From: Oryza sativa Japonica Group
Taxonomy: Eukaryota; Streptophyta; Magnoliopsida; Poales; Poaceae
NCBI RefSeq assembly: GCF_034140825.1
Contig: NC_089040.1
Location: forward strand, 20,861,501-20,925,500
Direction of reading: 5' to 3'
DNA: 64,000 nt
Under the pieces are notes generated by a model. The model was not told the DNA's origin and did no database searches. It saw nothing but the letters and a program-made list of their open reading frames with translations. Made by a program: the position numbers and the translations under genes. Positions 45,021 to 54,449 of the stretch are shown here, piece after piece. How positions within the stretch are numbered: the stretch's first letter is position 1; each line of letters begins with the position of its first letter.

Positions 45021-45280
45021 AGAGCATCACCAAGAGATTATATATAATCTCTCTAAAAATTTGTTTTATGCTTTCTAAACTAAAAATAGAAAGTACAAAA
45101 AAGCTTAACTCTCCAAGAGAAACACTAAATTTTATCTTAAAAAAATAAAAGTGAGCATTTCTATCAAACTACCAACAAAATTCTCAGTTTTCCTCCATCC
45201 GTGTGAAATAGATCATGCGGTCCTTATGGCCCTCAAAATCAGTTTTGAGGATAATATTGGAGTATTGTTGGTGATACTCT
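45021..45280. mobile_element. AGAGCA-type MITE
   Basis: Left AGAGCATCACCAA after TTTA; right, reverse complemented, AGAGTATCACCAA before AACC. 260 bp, AT-rich. Confidence 0.7.
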
Positions 45281-45861
45281 AACCCCTAGGTTTGTGTTTT
45301 GGAATGATATACAGGTGGGGAAGCTCTCCCCTGGTGATTTGGTCAAAAGAAATTGTTTCCTCCATTTCCTCCTCAGCACCTCAAGCTTTATATTTATCCA
45401 TCGCAGCTATCTCACTCGTTTCGTACAACAGCCAAAAAGTAAAAATTGAAACGGGGGCTTCCCTCAGCCGTTCATCGCCCCTTTGTCGTCTCAGCACTTG
45501 CTGTTAATTGTATACCCCACTTGGCCGCTATCTTTGACAGGTTACCTCTGACAATGACACCCCAAATCGTCATTATCCTCTCGGCGAAACCTCATTATCG
45601 CCGACAGCTCACAACGCCGATGCGACCTCGTGCATCTCCTTGTTGATGCTTAGTATTAGCGTGTCCTAATCACCTTGCTTACGTGGCACTTGCCGATTCC
45701 TCACTTAATCTTAATCCCTCGAATTTGTTTTTTTTTCACCGCATTTAATTAATTTAGCTTGCATTTCAATTCAAATTTAAGTTGATTCGTTGACTTGTTC
45801 TTTGCGCGATTAGGAAAAGGGGATTTAGCTGTTGGTGTAGTGGGTGGAAGGCTAGAAGGCG
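45281..45861. other. Upstream region of the four-helix RING-H2 gene
   Basis: Nothing was recognised; it presumably holds the promoter. Confidence 0.35.
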
Positions 45862-45976
45862 ATGGGCGCGGTGGATTCCTCGAGGTGAGGAGGAGGTGAT
45901 GTGCTCGGCGGCGACGGCGGCGGCGGCGCGGCGGCGATGGAACTCCCGTGGCTGGATCTGCCCTTCACGCTGCTGA
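45862..45976 (+). promoter_or_regulatory. Two upstream ORFs before the RING-H2 gene at 45937
   Basis: ATG 45862 opens an 8-codon uORF ending at 45888. ATG 45899 opens a 25-codon uORF ending at 45976, overlapping the main start at 45937 in another frame. Both would be met first by scanning ribosomes if included in the transcript. Confidence 0.4.
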
Positions 45977-46692
45977 CGCTGCTGCTGGCGACGCGGCTCG
46001 CCTACGACTACTACGGCGTCGTCGCGGCCACCTTCACGGGGAGCTTCTCGCTCCAGATCTTCCTCTTCTACTGCTTCGCGCGCTGGTACCGCCACACCAT
46101 CGCCGCCCGCGCCGCCGCAGACGCCGACGGGGATGGCGGCGGCGGCGCGGTGGCGGATGAGGAGGCGGCGCCGCCCGTGCTGATCCCGCTGCTGGAGGGC
46201 CGGGGCGGTGGAGGCGGGGGCGCGGGCGCGGCGTCGTCGCTGGCGAACCGGTGCTTCGCCGTGGTGTTCATGGTGTTCGTGCCGCTGGTCATCGTGGTGT
46301 TCGAGCGGAGCCAGGCCGACGTCGTGGCGTACGCGCTCTGCCTCGCCAACATCCTCGTCATGGTCGTCTGGCTCTCGCCCGACGCCGCCGCGGACCCCGC
46401 GTCGGCGGCCAAGTCGTTCCTCCGCCTCAGCGACGACGAGGACGAAGGCAGCTGCAGCGGCAGCGGCCACGGCGCCGCCGAGGACAAGTGCTGCGTCTGC
46501 CTCGCCGGGATGCGGGAGGCGCAGGCGCTCCGCGACCTCCCCCGGTGCGGTCACCGCTTCCACGCCAAGTGCATCGGCAAGTGGCTCACGGCGCACCCGA
46601 CGTGCCCCGTCTGCCGCACCACGGCCGTGCCGCCGCCGGCGCCGCTGCCCGCCAGCGGCGACCATGCCGACGACGCCATCACCCCTGTCTAG
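45937..46692 (+). CDS. Multi-spanning RING-H2 E3 ubiquitin ligase, 251 aa
   Basis: This intronless gene differs from the other five in having about four hydrophobic segments: 10-31 and 36-49 (PFTLLTLLLATRL, FSLQIFLFYCF), then 106-123 (CFAVVFMVFVPLVIVVF) and 130-147. A glycine-rich loop (88-97) joins the pairs. After an acidic stretch (SDDEDEG) the RING-H2 lies at 185-226: CCVC, CGHRFHAKC, CPVC. There is no GLD motif, so it is not a classic ATL. The C-terminus is DDAITPV. The start is the first in-frame ATG, in an excellent context (GGCGATGG); the frame is open upstream only through a GTG. Substrates are unknown. Confidence 0.88.
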   Translation: MELPWLDLPFTLLTLLLATRLAYDYYGVVAATFTGSFSLQIFLFYCFARWYRHTIAARAAADADGDGGGGAVADEEAAPPVLIPLLEGRGGGGGGAGAASSLANRCFAVVFMVFVPLVIVVFERSQADVVAYALCLANILVMVVWLSPDAAADPASAAKSFLRLSDDEDEGSCSGSGHGAAEDKCCVCLAGMREAQALRDLPRCGHRFHAKCIGKWLTAHPTCPVCRTTAVPPPAPLPASGDHADDAITPV

Positions 46693-47770
46693 CTCTGCAC
46701 ATAGTCTGACAGACAAACTCAGGTAAATTAATTTCTTGTGCTATTAATCTGTAAAATTGTTGGGAAATTTTTTTCTTGAAGATGTTGTATATAGATATAT
46801 AGCTGTATGAATGAATTGCCTCCAATTTTTCATGCATCAATTGGAAAGAATGGTAAGTAGTAGTAATCTGTAAATTCTTTTGTAACATTGCTCTATGAAG
46901 ATTCAAGATTGTGATAAGAGTTGCCTTGCTTGTTCCGTGAAAGGCACAATCATTGTGCATTCGGTTCAGAAAAGAGGGGATTCTCTTGGATGGTGACTGA
47001 TAGTGACTATAATGAATTGCAAAAAGGAAATTATAGATAATTTGTCATGCATGCCTTATATTGCGAAATCATAACAAGAAGAAACCAATTATAATCCACG
47101 AAGAGTCATCACAAAAAAAATAAAATAAAATAAAATCCAAGAACAGAATGTGTTTAGCATAATCAAAATTCAAAGGGGAGTAGTGTGTAAACCATAAGAA
47201 GAATGTTTGTGTTCTGAAAATCATTTCAGGCATCATCTCACTCGGACATAGATTTTGAGCATGAACACACCCCGATTGATGTTGCCGGCAAGGTATCATC
47301 AGAAAGGAACAGGAGGATTAAACTGTTTGAGCAAGTGACCACTAATCCACTAATTAGCAACACACAAGAAAAAAAAGGACGTTCTTTTTGTGTTAAGGTA
47401 ATTGTCTTGTTGAGCACTGATGGCGTTGCATCCGGCCGCCAAAGAAGACGTTGGATCTCTCTCATCATGTCTGGCCATCCGACATTGAGATGTAGTCACA
47501 TCCAAATGATTTCGAGCTTATTTTATTCGTGTATTCCAAATTGTTTTGTCATGAAACTAATATCTGGTACACATGTAAAGAATAATACTATTTCGTAGGT
47601 TGAACCTGAACCGGCTTGTTAGTTGTACCATCCTAAGGAAACGATTTCCCAACTGAATTGGTAACTTAATAAGGAAGACAAGGACATTAGTTAGTGACTT
47701 TAATTTACAAATTAAAACCCTATTAAATGTCATCATTCACTCTATCGATCTTGTCGCCATACTACTTTTA
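46693..47770. other. 3' flank and spacer, nothing recognised
   Basis: The likely 3'UTR extends to about 46960. No element ends were seen. Confidence 0.35.
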
Positions 47771-48241
47771 AGAGCAGGTACAATAGCATGTTACTCCCTC
47801 CATCTATTTTTGATAGTCATATTTCATCTTGGCACATAGACCAACGATAAGTGATTCTACTTATCATCTATTTAAACATGCTACTAGTCATCATCGTGAA
47901 CAAGCGATTCATTAATATTTATATTTCTCGATGCCCATGTAGCCAATCTTGTGTGGAGGAATAGAGAATCACGCATTAAATTCGAGAAAGACATTAAGAT
48001 GATAGATTGTTGGATTGAAATATGCCTTTAAAAATAGATTTTTCAGATTTGGAAATATGACTATCAAAAATAGATGGAGGGAGTATTAGCCAGCTGTAGC
48101 ACGAACTCCAAGACACAATGCGTATATGACAGGTGGGACCATATAATAATAGTATATTAAGTAAATATTGTACGAATTAGTTATTAGATTGGTTATAAAT
48201 GAATTGGAGCTAGTAGTGGGCTATAATATTAAACTTGCTCT
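47771..48241. mobile_element. AGAGCA-type MITE carrying a nested Stowaway
   Basis: Outer ends AGAGCAGGTACAATAG and, reverse complemented, AGAGCAAGTTTAATAT. A Stowaway lies 23 bases inside the left end (47794-48083), so the host element was about 180 bp. Confidence 0.7.
47794..48083. mobile_element. Stowaway MITE, nested
   Basis: 290 bp, ends CTCCCTCCATCTATTTTTGA and its inverse, TA on both sides. Terminal arms of about 30 bp are near-perfect. Confidence 0.88.
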
Positions 48242-48369
48242 AGGGGGAGAAACTAGCATGAATCAGCAAGACATTTTAATCAGCAAGGCATTAAAATGTA
48301 GGATTGTCTTTTTAATGCTCGCCAACTGAGCTTTATGCTTTTAACCTCTGCTCAATAGCTATGGTTTAT

Positions 48370-48598
48370 TTGGGTGTTTAGGGGAGTTTTAGATTCTGAG
48401 AAGCAGCTGTTTGGTAGCCAGCTTTTAAGAATCTGAAAAAGCTCTGAAACCCAGCTTGTACAGCTTCTGGCTTCTTAGTTCATTTTTTAGAATCTATAAC
48501 TACAGATTCTCAAAAGCTGTGGACTGTTTGGGGGCAGCTTCTAGTAGAAGCAGCTTTTGGGAAAAGCTGCAGCTAGGACAAGCTCCCCCAAACAGGGC
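48370..48598. mobile_element. hAT-like MITE (GGCCCTGTTTGGGGGAGC family)
   Basis: The right end, reverse complemented, is GGCCCTGTTTGGGGGAGCTT; the left end GGGTGTTTAGGGGAGTTTTA is a diverged copy. The interior is rich in AGCTTCT/AGAAGC words. The same terminus opens the truncated copy at 18989. Confidence 0.65.
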
Positions 48599-48751
48599 CA
48601 AATTTGTGTCAGTGTTCTCTGTTCTGTGCCCATATATACTCCATCAGCTAATGGTGGGAGTAAATACTGACAATTTACATTTTTCACCATACACAACTAC
48701 AACTAATCCCTCGTATTAAAGATAGACCAACTTTTAGAGTTGAAAATATAT

Positions 48752-49813
48752 TTTTTTAGATAATGGATTTTCATTAATCTAGCCTCTATATCCATGAAGG
48801 ATATACACAGCGAAAATGATAAAAGAGAATTTAGACTTACACCTCAACAAAGAGGAGAACACACAACCATAAAAAGAAAAACCTACGAACTAGGCATATC
48901 CTTGCTTCCCAACATCCTCTCCTGAAACGGTCAGATTTGACGAGTGGAAGTCGTCTAGATGCCGCCATCCCTAGTGCGTCGTCGCTACAAATCTCCGCTG
49001 GTGCCATCTTCATCCGCTTCAGGTGAGTTGACGCCACGCACCATCAGTTTAGCCCACCTTCAACCATTGTCGTCCAGCTAGAACTAGCCAACCAGACGCG
49101 AGGTGGTAGGATCCACTTCCACTTTGTCGGATTCCTATGCCTCTGCCGTCCATAGGGCCGCCATCGTCGTCAGAATCCTCCTTTGCCTCCTGGACTCCTA
49201 GGCCGCCACCTTAGCTGGAGTCCAATGTCGCCGCCGACGAGGATAACCTCTTCCGTCTAGACTCCCAGGGCTCCGCTGCCCCTAGGGCTGCCGCTGCCAA
49301 CGAGATATGTCTCCTCCTCGCCGAGGATCTTGCACTGCGCTCAGGCCACCGCCGTCTCGGATCACCACTGCCCTAAGGGCCACAACCGCCGCCACCACTT
49401 AGGATGTCTTCCGCCCAGACTCCCAGGCTAGGTCGTCGCTGCCTACGGGACCACCTCCACCAAATCCGCCTTCTCCCTGCCAAGGATTGGCCATCGATGC
49501 TTAGGCCGCCGCTGTCCTCCGCCGTTGCTGCCGTCGCTGCCGTCGCTGACACCTCGCCGCTACCCATCACCCTCCCAACCACCTCAACCCGCTCGGCCAG
49601 GCACGATCGCCCGCCACCGCGACACCTTCGCTGTCCACCTCCCTGCGAACTCCTGCGTCGCCAGATCTGGGGACTGAGGTCCCCGCCAAGGAGACGAGGA
49701 GACGTGGAACAACCCCACCGCTGCACACCTTCCACGCAGCTGCTCGGCACCCAGCGTCCTGCTTAGGCAGCGGCAAGGCAGCAGGGACGGTCTGGAGCGA
49801 GGAGATGAGTAGT
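48752..49813 (-). mobile_element. LINE-tailed non-autonomous retroposon
   Basis: A 14-bp direct repeat AGTTGAAAATATAT flanks the insert exactly (48738-48751, 49814-49827), as left by target-primed reverse transcription. On the minus strand the insert ends TCCATTATCTAAAAAA, a poly-A-type tail seen on grass L1-like LINEs. The body (48900-49800) is GC-rich and codes for nothing I recognise; the minus-strand frame at 49373-49750 is low-complexity. It may be a LINE with most of its interior deleted or a LINE-mobilised transcript. Confidence 0.75.
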
Positions 49814-49827
49814 AGTTGAAAATATAT

Positions 49828-50583
49828 CCTTAAATAAACTGATTCTTACATTCTTGCCTACCATCAGTCTGTAAATAAAAAAGTTATTTCTTTAATACAC
49901 CACACCTACCTATTAACCAATACATTTTTCTCATTAACTGAGAGCACTGCAGTCATTTGTTTTTTCCCTTGAATTCTTCTTAAGATGCTAAGGTTTGAGT
50001 TTTTTAGACAAGGGAGTACTTCTAAGGGTAGGATGTAGAGTTTTTTTCTTTCTGCCTTATACTCTTTTCGATGGGTTTCATCAATTCAACTTATTGTGGG
50101 CTTTGCTAAAATAATCCCCACTACACGACCACTTTGACCTTCTTTTTTTTTTACTGTACATGGCTTTTCTCTTTTCTAATTCAGGCATGGAAAATGACTC
50201 GAATGCTCTTCGGTCAGCAATCAATTTTCCAAGTTGCTGCTAGCGTTTGTTCTCCTGACCGCATTTCTCCGGCAACCACTGCTCATGCTCCCAGAACCCA
50301 AGCTGTTTGTGCGTCTCCACGGTACGTATTATTACATCCCAAAATAAATAAACTTAGTAAGGGATATAATATATCCAAACACAATACTAGTTTGTTTATT
50401 TTGGAACGTAGAGGTACTCGTCATCCGCGTGGTCGGTGAAATCTTGTAAAGTCATTTCCCGAGCCTGAAATTAGAAAACGAAAAGGAAAAGAAATAACAA
50501 AAAACAAAAAAAAAATCACAGTGGTCGAAAAGGTTAATGCATAAATATGAGCCAAACTTGGCCCATCTCAACTGAGCCGGTCA
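49828..50583. other. Spacer with one small degenerate MITE
   Basis: A Stowaway-like inverted repeat lies at about 50322-50414: CATCCCAAAATAAATAAAC against its inverse GTTTATTTTGGAACG, with TAC outside. Otherwise nothing was recognised. Confidence 0.45.
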
Positions 50584-50592
50584 GAAAATAAA

Positions 50593-52062
50593 GGAAAAAG
50601 TACATGGAAAGTCCCTCATCTTGTCATCGGATTATAAAATCATCCCCCAATCATAAAACTATATATATATATATACTATCCCTTAACTTCATAGAGGATT
50701 TTGACCCCGGTTGTTTCTAACATAGCAGCCGAGTCACAGTGGGCTCACGTGGGCCCCACATGTCGGTGAACCCTCATCCTCTTCTTCCTCTCCTCTCTCT
50801 ATCCTCTCTCTCCCTGCAACAGGCGATAGGACGGAGCGGCGGCGCCCGGAGTAGGCCGGCAGAGCGCCCCCACCAATCCCACCTCCTCCAGCATCGGGGA
50901 TGGCTTTATCTGTGAGGCCGGTGCCGACGGCTTGGCTGTGCACCAAGGCGTCCGTGTTGGCTGCTGCGCGGCAAGGTTTCACACCAATGGGAGTTGTGGC
51001 GGAGGCGGGAAGTGGTGGGCGCCGCTGCTAGGGTGGTCGGGACATCCAGACTACATCAACACGCAGCCGGCGCGAGGAAGGAGGCGCGACCGTTGATGGG
51101 GAATCCGGTGGGGAGTAGAGGGAATCCGCGTGTGCTAACTTGCTGGTCCTTCTCCCCGTGCGCCGTCATCGAATCTGCTGGCGAATCACCGCGCGGTGGC
51201 ACGGAAGTGCGGGCAGCTATGAAGGGGGTTACCTGGGAGGCGCTGTCGGCGAGGTAGATGACGACCTAGTGCGAGATGAGTGGATGGCCTCCACCACTGT
51301 GCGGACCTATCTCTCCATTGCGTAGTCGCGAGAAGTTTCTCTATGCCTATGAGGGCTGAACTCCCCCGCCGTTCGTCGCCCTCATCGACGTGCAGCCATG
51401 GCGCCCCCGATAGCCCCGTGGTCCGAGTGTATGCTCGTCCTCCCTACCACCACGGCTATAAAGCTAGCACGCATGCGCACTCCATGTCGCCACCACCACG
51501 CTATGCATTAACCGCCGCTACACTGTCCGCTTCCAATCCACCACCTTCAGTGCTCAATCGACCAAGCCGCCACTACCCCCAAGCTCCTTGTCCCTCTGTG
51601 ACCCTATTTCACTCCTCACCAGTGCCCAACGACCACCGCCGCCATTTTCTCTAAATCCGGCCACCACCGCCACTCCAAATCCCCAAATCTGGAGTCTCAT
51701 CGCCTCCACGCTGAGCGCCCAAGCTGCTCTTTGGGCCACCGCTCGCTTGCACCTAGGGGCCACTTCTTCAAGCCCTACCCAGCCACTACCCTTCATCGCC
51801 GGAGTCGCGACCACTGAGAAGAGGAGCAAGAGAGAGACAGAAGAAAGGAGAGGATGATGACGTGTCATACTGGCATGTGGGACACACGTCGGTCCCAAGC
51901 TGACTCAGCTGCCACGTCAGACAAAACCGGGTTCAATACCACATAAGGACCCAAAGTGAACCGATATTTTAAGTCAAGGGATCCTATATATCTGGTTTTT
52001 TGGTTGAGGGATGATTTTGTATCTCAGTGACAAGATGAGGGACCTCATTTGAACTTTTTTCT
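50593..52062. mobile_element. Mutator-like long-TIR element, 1.47 kb
   Basis: Inverted arms of about 180 bp. Left, GGAAAAAGTACATGGAAAGT then CCCTCATCTTGTCA; right, reverse complemented, AGAAAAAAGTTCAAATGAGG then TCCCTCATCTTGTCA. The arms continue through AAAATCATCCC and GGTTTTGTCTGACGTGGCAG-like words. The 9-bp flanks are GAAAATAAA (50584-50592) and GAAAGTAAA (52063-52071), 8 of 9 alike. The interior is GC-rich with no recognised captured gene. Confidence 0.82.
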
Positions 52063-52076
52063 GAAAGTAAATCATA

Positions 52077-52175
52077 AAGGGGATAAGTCTATTATGCCTC
52101 CCTTATGTCTGGCTCGAGATTGAATCGCCTCCCTCAACAACAAAACTGTATATAATGTCTCCCTAAGAGAAGCAT
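52077..52175. mobile_element. Truncated arm of the same Mutator-like family
   Basis: GGGGATAAGTCTATTATGCC followed by CTCCCTCAACAACAAAACTG matches the outer arm of the elements at 53010 and 16852. The rest is missing; the LTR fragment at 52180 follows directly. Confidence 0.55.
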
Positions 52176-52179
52176 ACAT

Positions 52180-52466
52180 GTTGTAATCGTATGACGACTT
52201 AGCATAGGTGGGTGAGAACAACTACTAGTGCTATCCAGCCGAGGGCCCGTGTACCCCTCTAAGGCTCTAATAATACACTATAATATGTTGGAATCAGGAA
52301 GGAGTGCTCGTAATCAATATCTGGGAAGTAGGCTTCGACTTAACCTTGTTACCAAATAACAACTATCTTGTATAAGTGTCATCTTCATGTTTGAATTTTC
52401 TATGCATTCTTCCACATTTGATTACCAATGGTGATTTTAGAACTATTTCAGGATCGTTTTATAACC
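52180..52466 (+). mobile_element. LTR fragment, same family as 43905-44262 (fossil)
   Basis: It shares CGTATGACGACTTAGCATAG, a GAAGTAGGCTTCGACT block and an end in CGTTTTATAAC with the fragment at 44 kb. It is more diverged and lacks the upstream promoter half. Confidence 0.55.
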
Positions 52467-52618
52467 ACTACAATCAGGAAAAAAAGAGAGGAAAAACTCA
52501 ACCAGCTCATCACGAGCCAACCACACACCGATGGCGCCACCATACACCACTGAGAAGAAGACCTAGCACCAAGCCGGCCGCCGCTAATATTCTCCTGATT
52601 TTCTATGTTTCCTCGTAA

Positions 52619-52953
52619 GGCCCTGTTTAGTTCAGAGGTGAAAAGTTTTCGTGTGTCACATCGGATATATGTACACACATTTAAAATATTAAACGTAGTC
52701 TAATAACAAAATAAATTACAGATTCCGCCTGTAAACCGTGAGACGAATTTATTAAGCCTAATTAATCCGTCATTAGCAAATGTTTATTGTAGCACCACAT
52801 CGTCAAATCATGGCGCAATTAGGCTTAAAAGATTCGTCTCGCAATTTACTCGAAATCTGTATAATTAGTTATTGTTTTCTATATTTAATACTCCATACAT
52901 ATCAAATATTGTGACAGGGTGAAAAGTTTTGCTTTGGGAACTAAATAAAGCCC
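52619..52953. mobile_element. Tourist-like MITE (GGCCCTGTTTAGTTC family)
   Basis: Left GGCCCTGTTTAGTTC, right (reverse complemented) GGGCTTTATTTAGTTC. TAA lies to the left and AAA to the right. The internal GATTCGTCTCGCAATTTAC stretch is typical of a very abundant rice MITE. Confidence 0.75.
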
Positions 52954-53009
52954 AAATCTATTTTCAGGCAGATTGCATGTAGAGCCTATATTGTGTCGAG
53001 CCTATAGAA

Positions 53010-54440
53010 GGAATAAGTCCATTTTACCTCCCTCATTTCTTGCCCTCTGTCGAATAACATCCCTGTATAACAACTCCCTTATCTCCGAAAACTGGTGCAA
53101 ATCGACTCCCAAGGTAGTATTGGGTCTAGTTTTAGCTTATGTGGCATCCACATGGCATCTAAGTGGCATTCACAGTAAAAAAAGATTAGGTGGGATCCAC
53201 ATGGGGGCCCTCCTATCACCCCTCCCTCTCTCTTTCATCTCCTCCTCTCTTACAGCCTCACGCCTTCCATCGGCTCGAGCGGCGGTGGTGGGGGAGGAGC
53301 TTGTCGGGAGGCCGTGGCCGGCCTGGCGCAGGGGAGGAGCTCGCCGGGATACCACGACCGGAGGGGCGCATGGGAGGAGCTCGCCGGGAGGTCACGGCCG
53401 CTCGGACACGGGGGAGGAGCTCGCCGGGAGGCCGCGGCCGGCCGGGCGCCGGGGAGGAGCTCGCCGGGTGGCCGCGGCCGGCCGGGCGCCGGGCAGGAGC
53501 TTGCCAGGAGGTCGTGGCTAGCCGGACGCGGGGGAGGAGCTTACCGGGTGGTCGCGGCCAGCTGGACGCGGTAAATCTTGTACTCTCCGAACGCTGTCGC
53601 CGTCCTGCTCGCCACGAGGTGGTGGTGGTGGTGCCACCGCAGGTGCCGCCTTCTCCCGCCGGCCGCCAACGCTCGCTGCATGCTGCCCGCATCTGGGGAG
53701 AGAGAAGGGAGAAGGGAAAGGAGACACGCTGCACGCCGGCTAGAGGAGTCGAAGAGATAGAGAGGAGGTCGCAGAGGATCCACCTGGATGTCGCACTCTT
53801 TGACTTCCCACGCCGTGGACCACCGACGTTGCCAGGCCGCTCGGCATCAAGGCGGCACAGTTCTCCATCTCCGGCGCGTTCATCATCGCCTCCGCACACT
53901 GCCTTCACGGCGATCGCTAGACCATCGAGGACCCCATGTTGACGCCCATGGGGTTTCTGCCGTCGTCGTTGCTCGCCACCGTGCGGGCCAGGCGGCGTTG
54001 ATTGAGGAGGCGGCAAAGGACAGCAACAAAGAGGACTAGATGCAGAACGCCGCCGCTAGGCGCTAGCCCCCTCCCAACCTGTTGCGTGCGCTCCAGCTGC
54101 GGCGGGATGCGGAACGTGGCCGCCAGCGCGCCGCCACCATCTCGAGTTCGGCATCCTGAGGAGCTCGGCGTCGGGCGAGAACGATGATGACGAGGAGGAA
54201 AATGCCACCCTGTCGCCACGCAGCACCAGCAGCCGGCTGGCTGACATGTGGGTCCCACCTGATTACTCAGCCATTCAACGGGTCAAAGATGTCACGTGGG
54301 ACAAAACCGTCTCCGAAACCGCTTGGGGAGTCAATTTGCAACGGTTTTGGCAGTTGGGGGATGGATTATACCCGGTTTTACGGTTGAGGGATGCGATTTA
54401 ACCAAGCGCAAGAGATGAGGGAGTAAAATGGACTTATTCC
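53010..54440. mobile_element. Mutator-like long-TIR element, 1.43 kb, with a minisatellite
   Basis: Ends GGAATAAGTCCATTTTACC and, reverse complemented, GGAATAAGTCCATTTTACT; arms of about 200 bp match through CATCCCT, GTGCAAATCGACTCCC-like and GGGWCCCACATG words. The 9-bp flanks are CCTATAGAA (53001-53009) and GCTATAGAA (54441-54449), 8 of 9 alike. The interior is GC-rich and includes a 40-bp tandem array. The open frames across it follow the repeat and low complexity and are not called genes. Confidence 0.85.
53291..53570. repeat. Minisatellite, seven units of exactly 40 bp
   Basis: The word GGGGAGGAGC (or one-base variants) occurs at 53291, 53331, 53371, 53411, 53451, 53491 and 53531, each followed by a copy of TCGCCGGGAGGCCGCGGCC. 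Units are 75-95% alike. The period is not a multiple of three, so long frames across it are artefacts of composition. Confidence 0.92.
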
Positions 54441-54449
54441 GCTATAGAA

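Noticed and set aside
53190-53942. 250-codon open frame and overlapping frames on both strands in GC-rich DNA
   Set aside because: It runs through the 40-bp minisatellite, whose period is not a multiple of three, and has no known domain. The frames are open because GC-rich DNA has few stops.
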